Counted from the stretch's first letter, positions 17,041 to 29,228 are shown. The stretch is DNA of 64,000 nucleotides from an uncultured Oleiphilaceae bacterium (GCA_913060665.1 CAJXUY010000002.1:310001-374000), one strand, 5' to 3'. The notes: a model not told the origin generated them from the sequence alone. Numbers and translations are program-made.

Positions 17041-18624
17041 CTAGATTTTACGCATATGAATATTGAGCGTTTGAATTCGATAAGCAATTTGACGTGGAGT
17101 CATACCCAAAAGCCTTGCGGCGCGAGCCTGAACCCAACCAGCTTGCTCCAATGCAGCGGTAACTCTTTCTCTTTCATCGAGGTTTTGGTCATTTAGATCG
17201 ACCTCAGGCATGCTAACCTTTGAGGGAGTCAACGCCATATGGTCAATACCTGTAAGAGAAATAGCATCTAGGTCAATGGACCCGTTTTCACACATCACCG
17301 ATGCCCGTTCTAAACAGTTTTCTAATTCACGCACATTTCCGGGCCAATTGTAGTTCATTAACGTACGTATCGCCCCTTCGGTAATTTTAAGAGGACGCTT
17401 CTGGCTTACACCCAGTTTTTCAACTAAAAAATCTGCCAGTTCCGGCACATCTTCAATTCTATCGCGCAGAGGAGGAACCAGAATCGGCATCACATTCAAA
17501 CGGTAGTAAAGGTCTTCTCTAAAATTGCCTTCTTCCACTTCCATTTCTAAATTCCGATTGGTCGCAGCTACAATTCTAACATCAACCTTAATGGTTTGAT
17601 TTCCACCTACACGTTCAAATTCACCCTCTTGCAAAACTCTAAGCAATTTAGCTTGAAACATCGCGGAGATTTCACCAATTTCATCCAGAAAGAGAGTGCC
17701 GCTATCGGCTTGCTCAAATCGTCCTTGGCGCTGCTTGACAGCGCCTGTAAATGCACCTTTTTCATGGCCAAACAATTCCGATTCCAGCAAATTTTCTGGT
17801 AGCGCTGCACAATTAAGTTTTACAAAAGCTTTTTTGGATCTCGGTGAATTGTAGTGAATAGAACTGGCAATCAGCTCTTTACCCGTCCCAGATTCGCCTC
17901 GGACTAATACCGTACTATCCCATTTCGCAACGCGTCTCACTTGATCAAAAATATGTCGCATCGGCTCACTGTGGCCGACAACCATTTTTTCAAATCCATA
18001 CTTTGCGCGCACTTCCCGGCGTAACTCATCTCGCTCAGCGACCAGTGTTTCCTGACTATCTGCTACTACATTTGCGATCTGAATATTCTGAACAATTAGA
18101 TAGGAAACCATCTGCATAAAGCGTGTTTTATCAGCCAAATATTCATCTGCGGGACCATTGGGCTGTGCTGCCAAAACACCGATCGTTGAACCATCAGCAC
18201 CAATGATTGCCACTCCAATAAATGGCAAATCGTACTCGTAAATATCCAACTTATGTAAGAACACTGGTTCACTGGACACTTGGCCAAGCACAATATTTTC
18301 ACCACTTGCTAGAATTCGCCCGATAATACCTTCACCACTGCGATACTTGACGACATTAATTTGTTTTTTCAACCAATCTTCATCACCATGGATGGCGCAA
18401 ACCTTCACCTCACTGCTCTCTGCATCCGATATGCTGACGATGCCTCGCATTAAACCCATTTCTTCATCCAAAACTTTGAGGACTTCCTCCAAAGTTTGAT
18501 CCAGATTCAGAGAGCGCCCTAAAATTCGGGACACCCGATAAATCGCACCCAGCTCCCTTTCTAGCAAGTCCTGTCGGCTAGTAAATGGTAGCGTTGATGA
18601 CGCAACATTATATGTTGAGTTCAT
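17041..18624 (-). CDS. nifA: NifA, sigma-54-dependent activator of nif genes
   Basis: A 527-residue enhancer-binding protein. It has an N-terminal GAF domain (about 20-180), a central AAA+ domain with Walker A GESGTGKE (243-250), the sigma-54-contacting GAFTGA loop (290-295) and LFLDEIGE (311-318), and a Fis-type helix-turn-helix at the C-terminus ([17 protein letters not shown]). It would bind TGT-N10-ACA sites, many of which are in this window. The linker does not show the extra CxxxxC motif of oxygen-sensitive rhizobial NifA, which fits control by the partner NifL, encoded 34 bases upstream. Confidence 0.97.
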   Translation of the reverse strand: MNSTYNVASSTLPFTSRQDLLERELGAIYRVSRILGRSLNLDQTLEEVLKVLDEEMGLMRGIVSISDAESSEVKVCAIHGDEDWLKKQINVVKYRSGEGIIGRILASGENIVLGQVSSEPVFLHKLDIYEYDLPFIGVAIIGADGSTIGVLAAQPNGPADEYLADKTRFMQMVSYLIVQNIQIANVVADSQETLVAERDELRREVRAKYGFEKMVVGHSEPMRHIFDQVRRVAKWDSTVLVRGESGTGKELIASSIHYNSPRSKKAFVKLNCAALPENLLESELFGHEKGAFTGAVKQRQGRFEQADSGTLFLDEIGEISAMFQAKLLRVLQEGEFERVGGNQTIKVDVRIVAATNRNLEMEVEEGNFREDLYYRLNVMPILVPPLRDRIEDVPELADFLVEKLGVSQKRPLKITEGAIRTLMNYNWPGNVRELENCLERASVMCENGSIDLDAISLTGIDHMALTPSKVSMPEVDLNDQNLDERERVTAALEQAGWVQARAARLLGMTPRQIAYRIQTLNIHMRKI

Positions 18625-18658
18625 ATATACTCCCCTGCATCTTTTGACTCACCAACGA

Positions 18659-20317
<1,659 letters not shown>

Positions 20318-20389
20318 TTAAATTTTGCCCGTAACACTTGAAATCAGGGACTAAAGAGCAAGATCTATAGCCAAGTCACAATATAAAAT

Positions 20390-20405
20390 TGTAGCAAACG
20401 CGACA
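20390..20405. promoter_or_regulatory. NifA upstream activator site 1 for rnfA
   Basis: TGT-AGCAAACGCG-ACA is an exact TGT-N10-ACA site, 129 bases before the rnfA -24 element. It lies in the 331-base nifL-rnfA gap, which otherwise holds only the second site and the promoter. Confidence 0.72.
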
Positions 20406-20431
20406 AAACAACCCATCGATTGCGATCAACG

Positions 20432-20447
20432 TGTTCCAATTCCCACA
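20432..20447. promoter_or_regulatory. NifA upstream activator site 2 for rnfA
   Basis: TGT-TCCAATTCCC-ACA is a second exact match, 42 bases (four helical turns) from the first and 87 bases before the -24 element. Confidence 0.75.
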
Positions 20448-20533
20448 ATAAAAATAATTATACAATTAAACCACAACGCTAAAGCCTGCGAATCCCCTAG
20501 CCTCTGGATTAGTGCTGCCATCATGTAAATCGA

Positions 20534-20549
20534 TGGCACGCTAAATGCA
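20534..20549 (+). promoter_or_regulatory. Sigma-54 promoter of the rnf operon
   Basis: TGGCACGCTAAATGCA has the full -24 consensus TGGCAC and a -12 TGC at the correct 10-base GG-GC spacing. It is 28 bases before the rnfA ATG, which is preceded by a CCGGAGG ribosome site. Confidence 0.85.
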
Positions 20550-20576
20550 AAACCTCATCACAAATCCGGAGGTATC

Positions 20577-21149
20577 ATGGAATACATCATTATCATTATT
20601 AGCACTGTACTGGTTAACAATGTGGTACTCGTTCAGTTCCTTGGCTTGTGCCCCTTTATGGGTGTATCCAACAACATATCTACCGCAACCGGCATGGGTG
20701 CTGCAACAACATTTGTACTCGTTCTTTCTGCATTAAGCGCTTGGTTGATTGAACATTTGTTGCTTAAGCCACTCGGCTTAGAGTTTCTTAGAACGTTGAG
20801 TTTTATTCTAATTATTGCTGCTGTTGTTCAATTTACCGAGCTCTATTTGCAAAAAACTAGCCAGGCACTCTACAAAAGTCTAGGGATATTTTTACCCTTG
20901 ATTACCACTAACTGCGCTGTACTGGGTGTCGCTTTACTGACCATTCGGGAAGAGTTTACGTTTTCTGAAAGCCTGATCTACGGCTTTGGAGCAGCGATTG
21001 GTTTTTCAATGGTTATGGTTATTTTTGCGGGTCTAAGACAACGCCTGGAGCTGGCAGAAGTGCCCGAGTTATTTTCGGGAGTACCTATCGGGCTAATTAC
21101 TGCAGGAGTACTTTCTATGATTTTTATGGGATTTACCAGCCTTGTATAA
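20577..21149 (+). CDS. rnfA: RnfA, ion-pumping ferredoxin:NAD+ oxidoreductase membrane subunit
   Basis: A 190-residue integral membrane protein with about six hydrophobic segments. It shows the RnfA/NqrE signatures [17 protein letters not shown] near the start and [16 protein letters not shown] in the middle; the Cys residues in these coordinate a buried [2Fe-2S] cluster with RnfE. It opens the rnf operon, divergent from nifL, as for rnf1 in A. vinelandii. In a diazotroph Rnf runs in reverse, using the ion gradient to reduce ferredoxin or flavodoxin for nitrogenase. Confidence 0.95.
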   Translation: MEYIIIIISTVLVNNVVLVQFLGLCPFMGVSNNISTATGMGAATTFVLVLSALSAWLIEHLLLKPLGLEFLRTLSFILIIAAVVQFTELYLQKTSQALYKSLGIFLPLITTNCAVLGVALLTIREEFTFSESLIYGFGAAIGFSMVMVIFAGLRQRLELAEVPELFSGVPIGLITAGVLSMIFMGFTSLV

Positions 21150-21274
21150 CCCTATAAAAACCGTACTGATTTTTTAAGAAAATTTAGAAATACAACTTTT
21201 ACGTACCTATAGCCGATAAAACTTCCTAAGGCTTAGCTATGTATTTAACAATTATATAAAGGAGCAACTTCATC

Positions 21275-21799
21275 ATGATTACCGCAATCTTTGTTCTAAC
21301 CCTGATGGGGTTGATATTAGGTTACTTGCTAGGATTAGCCGCCAAATATTTCCATGTTGAGGCCGACCCGATCATAGAAGAAATTTCAGAACTTATGCCC
21401 GGAACACACTGTGGCCAATGTGGCTTTGCCGGTTGCGGTCAGGCTGCCGAAGCCATCGCTAGCGGCGAAACTGAAGTCACCTGCTGCCCTCCAGGAGGGA
21501 AACAACTTGCTGAGACACTCGCTGACAAACTGGGGATAACCATCAACCTAGATGATATCGCCAATGAACCGCTATACGCCAACATAAACTCTTCAGAATG
21601 CACTGGGTGCACACGTTGTTACAAAGTATGCCCAACTGATGCCATCGTAGGCGCCAACAAACAAATTCATGCGGTAATCAACGCAGCCTGCACTGGTTGC
21701 GGAGCTTGTAAAACTGCCTGTCCGGAAAACTGTATCGACATGCTACCCGAGCCCATTGTATTGGAGACATGGCACTGGCCTAAACCCATTGCAGCTTAA
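21275..21799 (+). CDS. rnfB: RnfB, iron-sulfur subunit
   Basis: A 174-residue protein with an N-terminal membrane anchor (residues 3-22). A Cys-rich cluster domain follows (CGQCGFAGCGQAA, with CCPPGG), then two ferredoxin [4Fe-4S] motifs (ECTGCTRCYKVCPTD and ACTGCGACKTACPEN). This is the usual short proteobacterial RnfB. It is the probable exit site where electrons reach ferredoxin or flavodoxin. An AAGGAG lies 10 bases upstream of the ATG. It is separated from rnfA by 125 bases with no obvious gene. Confidence 0.95.
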   Translation: MITAIFVLTLMGLILGYLLGLAAKYFHVEADPIIEEISELMPGTHCGQCGFAGCGQAAEAIASGETEVTCCPPGGKQLAETLADKLGITINLDDIANEPLYANINSSECTGCTRCYKVCPTDAIVGANKQIHAVINAACTGCGACKTACPENCIDMLPEPIVLETWHWPKPIAA

Positions 21800-21917
21800 C
21801 AAAAAGCACCCGCTTACGCTCGGAGTTATAGAGCTTGGAAAATATTGTAAAAACTTGGGGTAGATCTCTTTTGGAATCAACAACAGGTCGCCAAGCGAAC
21901 GTAATAGAGGAATAATC

Positions 21918-23402
21918 ATGAAGTTTTCTCCCTTCAGGGGTGGCGTTCACCCCGATGGATACAAGGAACTATCAGCTCACCAGGCGATCGAAAAATTACC
22001 CCTGCCTGATCGGTTATATGTTCCCCTGAGGCAACATGCCGGTAGCGAAGCGCTGGCAATAGTCCAACCTGGTGACTTCGTTATGAAGGGGCAATTGATT
22101 GGTCGCGCCGCCAAGGGTATATCCGCCCCAGTCCATGCGCCTACATCAGGTAAAGTGTTAAAAGTACAACCTTTTGTAGCTGCTCACCCTTCAGGTATGG
22201 ACTCAAACACCGTCATCATAGAGTGTGATGGAAATGATACACCTATTGCTACACCCACAAATATCGACCCATTTTCACTGGACGGCAAGACATTATCAGA
22301 TACGATCGCTAACGCAGGTATCGTAGGCATGGGTGGAGCCTCATTCCCTGCAGCCGTAAAGCTATCATCAGCCTCTCGTCAGGTAGTGAATACAGTGATC
22401 ATCAATGGTGGAGAGTGCGAGCCCTATCTAACTGCCGACGACCGGTTAATGCGCGAGCGTCCAGAACAAATCATATTGGGTGCCCGATTAATACGCCACA
22501 TTGTCAACGCTGAAAATGTGTGCATCGCCATCGAAGACAACAAAAAAGAAGCCATATCGGCATTGCGTCAGGCAAGCAGTGAATACCGCAACATTCAAGT
22601 AATTGTCGTTCCCACACTTTACCCCATGGGATCTGCAAAACAGATGATACAAGCAGTTACGGGCAAAGAAGTGCCCGCGGGCGGACGCAGCTCAGACATT
22701 GGTGTACTCATGCACAACGTTGCAACTACATATGCCATCGCTCAATGTCTTAGCCAAAACGAACCTCTCGTTTCGAGAATAGTGACAGTCTCGGGGGGAG
22801 CGATAAAACACCCCAAAAACATTGAAGCGCTGGTTGGGACCCCCATCAAACAACTTATTGATTTTTGTGGTGGCACACTAGAGGAGCCATCGAAGCTATT
22901 GCTAGGAGGACCAATGATGGGGCAGTTAATGCCCTCAGATGAAGTCCCTCTAATAAAGGGCGCCGCAGGTGTGCTTGCATTAAACAATAATGAAATAAGC
23001 CAACCATCTGCCTCGCCTTGTATACGATGTGGACGTTGCGTTTCAGCGTGCCCTATGGGTTTAGTCCCCCTAGAAATGGCAAACCATTCGCGCCAGCAAG
23101 ACTTTGACGGAGCGATAGGCTTTGGCTTAAAAGATTGCATATTATGCGGCTCATGCGCTTTTGTCTGCCCATCGCATATTCCATTGGTGCACTATTTTCA
23201 ATATGCAAAAGGCGAAGTCGCTTACCAAAAAGCAACACAACAGAGGATGGATCATACAAGACAACTATCCGAGAGTAGACGTGCGCGGCAAGAAAAAGAA
23301 GCGGCTGAAAAAGCAGCAGCTAAAGCGGCCGCAAAAGCTGCAAAAGAAGCGAAAGCCGCAGCGAAGCGTAAAAAACAGAATGCAGCATCCGCAAACCAAT
23401 AA
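21918..23402 (+). CDS. rnfC: RnfC, NADH-side subunit
   Basis: A 494-residue peripheral subunit. Visible are the N-terminal GGVHPDGYK, the glycine-rich NADH/FMN-binding region (GMGGASFPAAVKL, INGGECEPYLTADDRLM) and two [4Fe-4S] motifs (CIRCGRCVSACP and CILCGSCAFVCP). The C-terminus from about residue 455 is a low-complexity Ala/Lys/Glu helix (KEAAEKAAAKAAAKAAKEAKAA), as in other gammaproteobacterial RnfC but short. It accepts NADH electrons in the Rnf complex. Confidence 0.95.
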   Translation: MKFSPFRGGVHPDGYKELSAHQAIEKLPLPDRLYVPLRQHAGSEALAIVQPGDFVMKGQLIGRAAKGISAPVHAPTSGKVLKVQPFVAAHPSGMDSNTVIIECDGNDTPIATPTNIDPFSLDGKTLSDTIANAGIVGMGGASFPAAVKLSSASRQVVNTVIINGGECEPYLTADDRLMRERPEQIILGARLIRHIVNAENVCIAIEDNKKEAISALRQASSEYRNIQVIVVPTLYPMGSAKQMIQAVTGKEVPAGGRSSDIGVLMHNVATTYAIAQCLSQNEPLVSRIVTVSGGAIKHPKNIEALVGTPIKQLIDFCGGTLEEPSKLLLGGPMMGQLMPSDEVPLIKGAAGVLALNNNEISQPSASPCIRCGRCVSACPMGLVPLEMANHSRQQDFDGAIGFGLKDCILCGSCAFVCPSHIPLVHYFQYAKGEVAYQKATQQRMDHTRQLSESRRARQEKEAAEKAAAKAAAKAAKEAKAAAKRKKQNAASANQ

Positions 23403-23413
23403 AGGAGAGTTCC

Positions 23414-24502
23414 ATGAATATTATCACCATTTCCTCTCCCCATGCCCACGATCATTCATCGGTAAGTAGGTTAATGTTTCACGTGTGCCTCGCACTGGTT
23501 CCATGCACACTTTACGGCTTGTACTCTTTCGGCTTTCCGGCGATTAACCTGTTTGTTATTACAATAGTGTCTGGCATATTTTGGGAAGCACTTTGTCTGA
23601 AAATGTTGAAAAAGCCTTTAAACTTTCTCAATGATTATTCTGCATTGTTAACATCGTGGTTGCTCGCATTAACCTTGCCACCTTGGGCACCCTGGTGGAT
23701 AGGCGTGGGAGGGTCTTTTATAGCCATCGTCGTGACGAAGCATATTTACGGGGGCGTTGGCCAGAATGTGTTCAACCCTGCCATGGTTGCCCGTGTCGCA
23801 CTACTCATCTCTTTCCCCGTACATATGACAACATGGCCAATAGCTGGCAATGACCCCTTCGCTATCAGTTTTTTGGATAGTCTAGCGATAACGCTTGGAG
23901 TTAGCCCTATTCCGGATGCTTATACCGGCGCAACGGCACTAGGGGCAATCAAAACGGGTCTAAGCGTGGGCGCAACAGCAAATGACCTCGTTAGCGATCA
24001 TTTTGTCTTTACCGATGCACTCATGGGTAAAATGAGCGGCAGTTTGGGAGAGACCTCTGCATTACTGATTTTTGTGGGAGGTCTCTGGCTACTGTCTATG
24101 CGAGTAATCAGTTGGCATATTCCGGTCAGCATGCTGCTTACAATGAGTGCCTTGACGCTTCTATTTCATCTGATCGATCCTACACTTTACAGTATGACCA
24201 GTTTTCACCTCTTGTCCGGTGGAATTATGCTAGGCGCCTTTTTTATCGCCACCGACCCAGTCACCTCCCCTTCCAGCAAAGGCGGGCAGCTCTTCTTTGG
24301 CGCCGGTTGTGGTGTGATTGATTTTTTGATCCGTACGTGGGGTGGTTTTCCAGAAGGAATCGGATTTGCGGTGTTATTTATGAATGCGCTTACACCGCTG
24401 ATCGACCTCTATTTTCGCCCAAGAATTTATGGCCGACGGATCGATGGATCCCCCAAACAATACGATACCGTTGAACCCGCTCAAGAGGGGAAACAGACAT
24501 GA
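23414..24502 (+). CDS. rnfD: RnfD, FMN-bearing membrane subunit
   Basis: A 362-residue polytopic membrane protein with eight or more hydrophobic helices. The YTGATALG segment near residue 175 contains the Thr that carries covalent FMN in the family. GQNVFNPAMVARVALLISFP, ATDPVTSPSSKGGQLFFGAGCG and GGFPEGIGFAVLFMNALTPLID are typical RnfD/NqrB signatures. The stop overlaps the rnfG start (ATGA), showing tight operon coupling. Confidence 0.95.
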   Translation: MNIITISSPHAHDHSSVSRLMFHVCLALVPCTLYGLYSFGFPAINLFVITIVSGIFWEALCLKMLKKPLNFLNDYSALLTSWLLALTLPPWAPWWIGVGGSFIAIVVTKHIYGGVGQNVFNPAMVARVALLISFPVHMTTWPIAGNDPFAISFLDSLAITLGVSPIPDAYTGATALGAIKTGLSVGATANDLVSDHFVFTDALMGKMSGSLGETSALLIFVGGLWLLSMRVISWHIPVSMLLTMSALTLLFHLIDPTLYSMTSFHLLSGGIMLGAFFIATDPVTSPSSKGGQLFFGAGCGVIDFLIRTWGGFPEGIGFAVLFMNALTPLIDLYFRPRIYGRRIDGSPKQYDTVEPAQEGKQT

Positions 24503-25212
24503 GCATATTTACCGCCACTAAAGAAGCCAGTTACCGAAAACGCCTGGGCTATCATTCAACTTTACTCGCAGGCATCTGTTGTATGGTTGCTACATTTATA
24601 TTAATGGGACATATGTCAACCCGTTCCGATATTGAAGAAGCCATCAAGCAGGATGAACTGGCGATGTTGGCCGAAGTTTTACCCATGTCGCTGTACGATA
24701 ATGACTTACTCGCGGACAAACTAACGGTAACCGACCATCTGGATTCCACTGATACGCGTCAGGTTTATGTCGCCAAACAAGATGACAAGATCACTGGGTT
24801 TGCGCTGCCGGCGATAGGCAATGGTTATAGCGGGGATATTAACCTCATCGTCGGAATAGGCGCAAAAGGCGAAGTAATTGGTGTGCGTGTAATCAGCCAT
24901 GCGGAAACACCGGGATTGGGCGACAAGATAGAAATCGCTAAGGATTCCTGGATATTGGTCTTCAATGGCAAGTCGCTCAACAATACGGCCGAACACAACT
25001 GGGCAGTGAAAAAAGATGGAGGAGAAATCGACCAGTTTTCCGGAGCAACTATCACACCTCGAGCTGTAGTCAACGCAGTGCACAAATGTCTTAATTTTTT
25101 CATGCAAAACCAAGCTCAGTTAGTTTTAGCGTCCATTAACGAAACTAAACCTGAGGATGACTCAAAGACAAGTAGTCAAAAGACAAGTGAGGTACCCAAT
25201 GAATCAATCTGA
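24499..25212 (+). CDS. rnfG: RnfG, covalent-FMN subunit
   Basis: A 237-residue protein with one N-terminal transmembrane helix (about 18-36) and an extracytoplasmic FMN-binding domain. The attachment motif [14 protein letters not shown] is present, as is the [13 protein letters not shown] family segment. The C-terminal 25 residues are a hydrophilic Lys/Ser/Glu tail that overlaps the start of rnfE by 14 bases. Confidence 0.94.
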   Translation: MSIFTATKEASYRKRLGYHSTLLAGICCMVATFILMGHMSTRSDIEEAIKQDELAMLAEVLPMSLYDNDLLADKLTVTDHLDSTDTRQVYVAKQDDKITGFALPAIGNGYSGDINLIVGIGAKGEVIGVRVISHAETPGLGDKIEIAKDSWILVFNGKSLNNTAEHNWAVKKDGGEIDQFSGATITPRAVVNAVHKCLNFFMQNQAQLVLASINETKPEDDSKTSSQKTSEVPNESI

Positions 25213-25921
25213 CGGTAATGTAAATTCGGTAGACTATAAAACCATCTTTATGGATGGCTGGTGGGACAACAATGTTGCCCTCAGCCAAATGTTAGCACTC
25301 TGCCCTTTACTCGCGGTCACCACGTCGGCCACCAATGGTTTGGGAATGGGGTTAGCCACTCTAGTTGTATTGATATCAGCTAACTTAGTGGCCTCTGTGC
25401 TCCGCAATATAGTCACTCCACAAGTTCGCATACCCGTGTTTATAGTCTTGATCGCGTCTATTGTGACGTTGGTAGACATGTGGCTAAATGCTTGGATGCA
25501 CGAACTATATAAAGTATTAGGCTTGTTTATTCCCTTGATAGTGACAAACTGTGCCATTTTAGGCCGTGTTGAATCATTCGCCTCTAAAAACTCTCCATTA
25601 CCGGCGCTTGCCGATGCAATGGCTATGGGGTTGGGATTCCTTTGGGTTCTAGTAATTATTGGTGCTGCTAGAGAACTTTTGGGTAGCGGTACGCTTTTTG
25701 CGCACGCGTCTTTGTTACTCGGCCCTCATTTTGAGTGGCTAGAAATAACCGTAATCCCAGAATACCAGGGTATTTTACTTTTGGTGTTACCACCAGGTGG
25801 TTTTTTAATGCTGGGCTTTCTATTATCGCTCAAACGTCTGATTGATCGAACAGCTCGTTACAAACAAGACTCCACTGCCGAAACAGTTTCTCCTACATCA
25901 ACGATTGAGGCAAACCCATGA
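25199..25921 (+). CDS. rnfE: RnfE, membrane subunit paired with RnfA
   Basis: A 240-residue membrane protein, paralogous in fold to RnfA. Signatures are [28 protein letters not shown] and [22 protein letters not shown], with six hydrophobic segments. I take ATG 25199 (MNQSDGN) because GTGAGG lies eight bases before it; an upstream ATG at 25157 would extend 14 residues into rnfG without a site. The stop overlaps rnfH (ATGA). Confidence 0.94.
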   Translation: MNQSDGNVNSVDYKTIFMDGWWDNNVALSQMLALCPLLAVTTSATNGLGMGLATLVVLISANLVASVLRNIVTPQVRIPVFIVLIASIVTLVDMWLNAWMHELYKVLGLFIPLIVTNCAILGRVESFASKNSPLPALADAMAMGLGFLWVLVIIGAARELLGSGTLFAHASLLLGPHFEWLEITVIPEYQGILLLVLPPGGFLMLGFLLSLKRLIDRTARYKQDSTAETVSPTSTIEANP

Positions 25922-26178
25922 AGGTCAGCATCGCTTATGCCACAGAGGAAACACAATTATGGCGAACACTGGAAATTGGCGAGACTGCCACAGTGGAAGA
26001 CACTATTGCGCAATCTGGCTTGCTAGACACATTTCACATCGATTTAAAAACCCAAAAAGTGGGCATTTTCGGTAAAGTAGTAAAACTAAATGCTAACCTA
26101 AAAGAAGGTGATCGGATTGAGATTTACCACCCTATCACACGAATTCTAGATGAAGATGATGACGAAGATGACGACTAA
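25918..26178 (+). CDS. rnfH: RnfH, ubiquitin-fold accessory protein
   Basis: An 86-residue beta-grasp protein of the RnfH (UPF0125) family: [15 protein letters not shown], then [37 protein letters not shown]. It ends in an acidic tail (EDDDEDDD, residues 79-86). It closes the rnf operon with a four-base overlap. RnfH is needed for full Rnf1 function in A. vinelandii; the molecular role is unclear. Confidence 0.92.
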   Translation: MKVSIAYATEETQLWRTLEIGETATVEDTIAQSGLLDTFHIDLKTQKVGIFGKVVKLNANLKEGDRIEIYHPITRILDEDDDEDDD

Positions 26179-26213
26179 ACGTGCATCTACCTTTAACCTT
26201 TAAATCAGCGTTT

Positions 26214-26229
26214 TGTCACAAACTTAACA
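26214..26229. promoter_or_regulatory. NifA upstream activator site 1 for nifF
   Basis: TGT-CACAAACTTA-ACA is an exact match to TGT-N10-ACA, 114 bases before the nifF -24 element. Confidence 0.75.
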
Positions 26230-26257
26230 ATGATTTCGGCCTTCTTGCAAGAGCAAT

Positions 26258-26273
26258 TGTCAGCTTTCCTACA
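26258..26273. promoter_or_regulatory. NifA upstream activator site 2 for nifF
   Basis: TGT-CAGCTTTCCT-ACA is a second exact match, 70 bases before the -24 element and 44 bases from site 1. Confidence 0.75.
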
Positions 26274-26342
26274 ACGTATTTCATTAACATTTTATACCCT
26301 TTTATATCAACAACTTAGAATATACCCATCCATAAATAGACA

Positions 26343-26358
26343 TGGCATACAACATGCA
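26343..26358 (+). promoter_or_regulatory. Sigma-54 promoter of nifF
   Basis: TGGCATACAACATGCA has the -24 GG and -12 GC at 10-base spacing. It is 74 bases before the nifF ATG and downstream of two NifA sites. Confidence 0.85.
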
Positions 26359-26422
26359 ATTATCCCTGTATTACACAGTAAATAATGAATTTATAGTTCA
26401 CCTTAAACTCAGATAAACATAG

Positions 26423-26974
<552 letters not shown>

Positions 26975-27023
26975 GGTAGCGGTTATAAGCAATAGTCATT
27001 AGGCACTGACCCACTCAAATTTA

Positions 27024-27057
27024 CGGTAGCGCTGCCTTTAACAAGGTATTGCTACCG
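27024..27057. terminator. Hairpin between nifF and the rhodanese gene
   Basis: The stem CGGTAGC / GCTACCG encloses an inner CCTT / AAGG stem. It lies between two convergent genes and could end both transcripts, though no clear T tract follows on the plus strand. Confidence 0.45.
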
Positions 27058-27142
27058 ATTATCGTATTAAGCGCGACAACGATAGTAAAATGAATGTGAG
27101 GGATACGTTAGGTATATGGTTTGTTTATTTCTGAAGTGAAAG

Positions 27143-27469
27143 CTAAATCATTGCAGAATTTAATTCAGATTCTGTCTTCTTCCAAGCCACATACCCTCCC
27201 ATCAAACTATGCACATTTTTGAATCCAAAGTTACCAAAAAGATCAGCCAAGTCTTTGCTGGCGTTACCATGGTAACAATAAATAATAACATGCTGACTGG
27301 TATTTCTTTTCTTAATCAGTCCTTCGACTAGTCCATCATGCGAATGCATCGCCCCATCTATGTGGCCCTCTTTATATGAATGTGCGTCACGGGTATCGAG
27401 TATAATCGGATTTTTTTCTGTGATGAGTTGACGCGCTTCTAGTGTGGTAATTTCATTGTAATTCGACAT
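27143..27469 (-). CDS. Rhodanese-domain protein
   Basis: A 108-residue single rhodanese domain. It has ILDTRDAHSYKEGHIDGAMHS and the active-site loop CYHGNAS (Cys65), followed by LADLFGNFGFKNVHSLMGGYVAWK. Single-domain rhodaneses carry persulfide sulfur. In A. vinelandii a nif-linked rhodanese (rhdN) sits after nifQ; here the rhodanese is instead next to nifF and downstream (30 bases) of an iron-sulfur protein gene. A nitrogen-fixation role is inferred from location. Confidence 0.88.
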   Translation of the reverse strand: MSNYNEITTLEARQLITEKNPIILDTRDAHSYKEGHIDGAMHSHDGLVEGLIKKRNTSQHVIIYCYHGNASKDLADLFGNFGFKNVHSLMGGYVAWKKTESELNSAMI

Positions 27470-27499
27470 TATGATTTCCTCTTTATTCTATGAACTGTA

Positions 27500-28912
27500 T
27501 TAACCTATATAACGTTCTAGCAGCGTGGCAATATGGTTTGAAGATTTGTTCGTAAGGTCAGAAATTTGGCAACGACAAGAAAAACCATTACTCACAAGTA
27601 TTGAATTCTCAGCTGAGCGAATTGCCGGCATAAGTGACAGCTCAGCCATTTTTTCAGAAATGTCATGATTTTCAGATTGAAAAGAAAAGCTACCTGCGCC
27701 ACCACAACAAGTGGACTCAATAAAATCAAATTTTAATTTAGGAACTAACCTCAACACCTTACGCAGCGATTTCATTGCCCCAACAGATTTTTGGTGACAA
27801 TGACCATGAACGAGAACAGGTTTGTCATCGCTCGCTTCTTCGAAAGTTCTCTGAATACGTCCTGTAGTAAACTCCTTGGCAAGGAACTCTTCGAACAAGA
27901 ATGCCAGTTTGGATGCTTGCTCGGCCATCGGTCCTAAATTCATCGTTTTGTACTCATCACGTAACATAAGTAGACAAGACGGTTCCAATCCAATAATCGG
28001 CACCCCACTCTCAATCATCGGTGCAAGACCTTTCAACAAGCGTTTAGCTTCAGAGCGGGCGTTATCCATATCACCATTAGAATAATAGGTGCGACCACAG
28101 CAAAGAGGCTGGTCATTAATACTATTGTGCGGGGAATGTATATAAACCTCATAGCCTAAATACTTCAATACATTAGTGGCTGATCTAGCAACAGATGGAT
28201 CAAAGTAATTGCTGAACGTATCAATCATCAGCAACACTTTTTTATGCTCTAAGGGCAGATCATTATCAGTTTCGGAATAGTTCGCTTGCTCTGAAAACCT
28301 ACGGTAAACGGAAGCATTTGGTTCATAGCTTTCGTAAAAAGACTGCTTAGCAGGGACGGGAAGCTGCTTTTTTCCGCTCACTCGAAATAACCTTTCACCT
28401 AGAAAGGAAACAAATCGGCTACGGTTTCTGAACTCAATAAACGGTATTATTATTCGTTTGTGTTCGTTCAACAACTGAGGCAGGGAAGCAAAAAATTTCT
28501 CTCGCAAAGGCAAGACAGGTGACGCTGTTTGAGCTATATATTCTGACTTTATGGAAGCCATATCAACATTGCTATCGCACTCACGCTTACAGCCTTTACA
28601 GCTAACACATAGCGCCATTGATTCCTGTAAATCAGGAGAAAACAACGCTTTTTGGGGTTGACTAGAATTCAGAGCCTCTTTCAATAACCGGACCCTGCCT
28701 CCAGGGCTATGGTCCGGATTACCTGTGACACGAAAACTGGGGCACATCACTCCTCGCTCTATCGGTCTTAAACACTGCATACTATTAATACAAACAGACA
28801 CTGCCTTAGCGAAATCTTCCCCATGTTTTGGTATATCCGCATAAGGGTCGCCAAAACCCGAGTCTCTATAAGCACTCCAATCAAGCACTAAATCTTCCAG
28901 CTCATCACTCAT
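27500..28912 (-). CDS. CCG-domain iron-sulfur oxidoreductase (GlcF/HdrB-like), free-standing
   Basis: A 470-residue protein equivalent to the C-terminal half of fused FAD-linked oxidase/Fe-S proteins (YdiJ-like). It carries cluster ligands Cys41, Cys47, Cys57 (spacing altered from the usual CxxCxxC) and Cys102, Cys105, Cys108, Cys112 (CVSCKGCKREC). Two cysteine-rich CCG motifs follow at 271-273 and 402-404, the second reading TCCGGAGS. The FAD-binding half is absent and no partner gene is adjacent. It heads a two-gene unit with the rhodanese. A role as an electron carrier for the nearby Rnf or NifF is conceivable but unproven. Confidence 0.82.
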   Translation of the reverse strand: MSDELEDLVLDWSAYRDSGFGDPYADIPKHGEDFAKAVSVCINSMQCLRPIERGVMCPSFRVTGNPDHSPGGRVRLLKEALNSSQPQKALFSPDLQESMALCVSCKGCKRECDSNVDMASIKSEYIAQTASPVLPLREKFFASLPQLLNEHKRIIIPFIEFRNRSRFVSFLGERLFRVSGKKQLPVPAKQSFYESYEPNASVYRRFSEQANYSETDNDLPLEHKKVLLMIDTFSNYFDPSVARSATNVLKYLGYEVYIHSPHNSINDQPLCCGRTYYSNGDMDNARSEAKRLLKGLAPMIESGVPIIGLEPSCLLMLRDEYKTMNLGPMAEQASKLAFLFEEFLAKEFTTGRIQRTFEEASDDKPVLVHGHCHQKSVGAMKSLRKVLRLVPKLKFDFIESTCCGGAGSFSFQSENHDISEKMAELSLMPAIRSAENSILVSNGFSCRCQISDLTNKSSNHIATLLERYIG

Positions 28913-29069
28913 GCTTTACTACCACCCATATAACTAAAACTTAAGGTTGCCCTTTCAATTAGCGTGCCGCTTTGGATGCGTACCAGACATACCAGAACGA
29001 TAATACGCTCCACCCTGTTTAGACTGCTTATGCTAAGTTCAACAAGGCATTTAGCTGAGCAATGATAAC

Positions 29070-29085
29070 TGTCGGCATTCCTACA
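29070..29085. promoter_or_regulatory. NifA upstream activator site, distal
   Basis: TGT-CGGCATTCCT-ACA matches TGT-N10-ACA. It lies in the 402-base gap between the divergent Fe-S protein gene and the 119-residue gene, so it could serve either side. Confidence 0.6.
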
Positions 29086-29106
29086 AAAATTGGCATTTAA
29101 CAAAAT

Positions 29107-29122
29107 TGTTGTAAATACGACA
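29107..29122. promoter_or_regulatory. NifA upstream activator site, proximal
   Basis: TGT-TGTAAATACG-ACA matches TGT-N10-ACA and is 107 bases before the -24 element at 29229. No matching sigma-54 promoter was found towards the minus-strand Fe-S gene. Confidence 0.65.
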
Positions 29123-29228
29123 ACCACAAAAACCAAAGTACGAGATTAAAACCCGCTCATAACACACAAATCAAACGCCTTGCTCAACTCATTGATTAAT
29201 CTATGGCATAAAAATCACATAAAGCCGT

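Noticed and set aside
20485-20500. GG-N10-GC match on the minus strand before nifL
   Set aside because: The -12 part reads AGGC rather than TTGC and the -24 part is poor; chance matches to the minimal pattern are expected in a gap of this size.
28913-29069. Sigma-54 promoter for the Fe-S protein gene on the minus strand
   Set aside because: No GG-N10-GC element with acceptable flanks was found, other than one overlapping the start codon.
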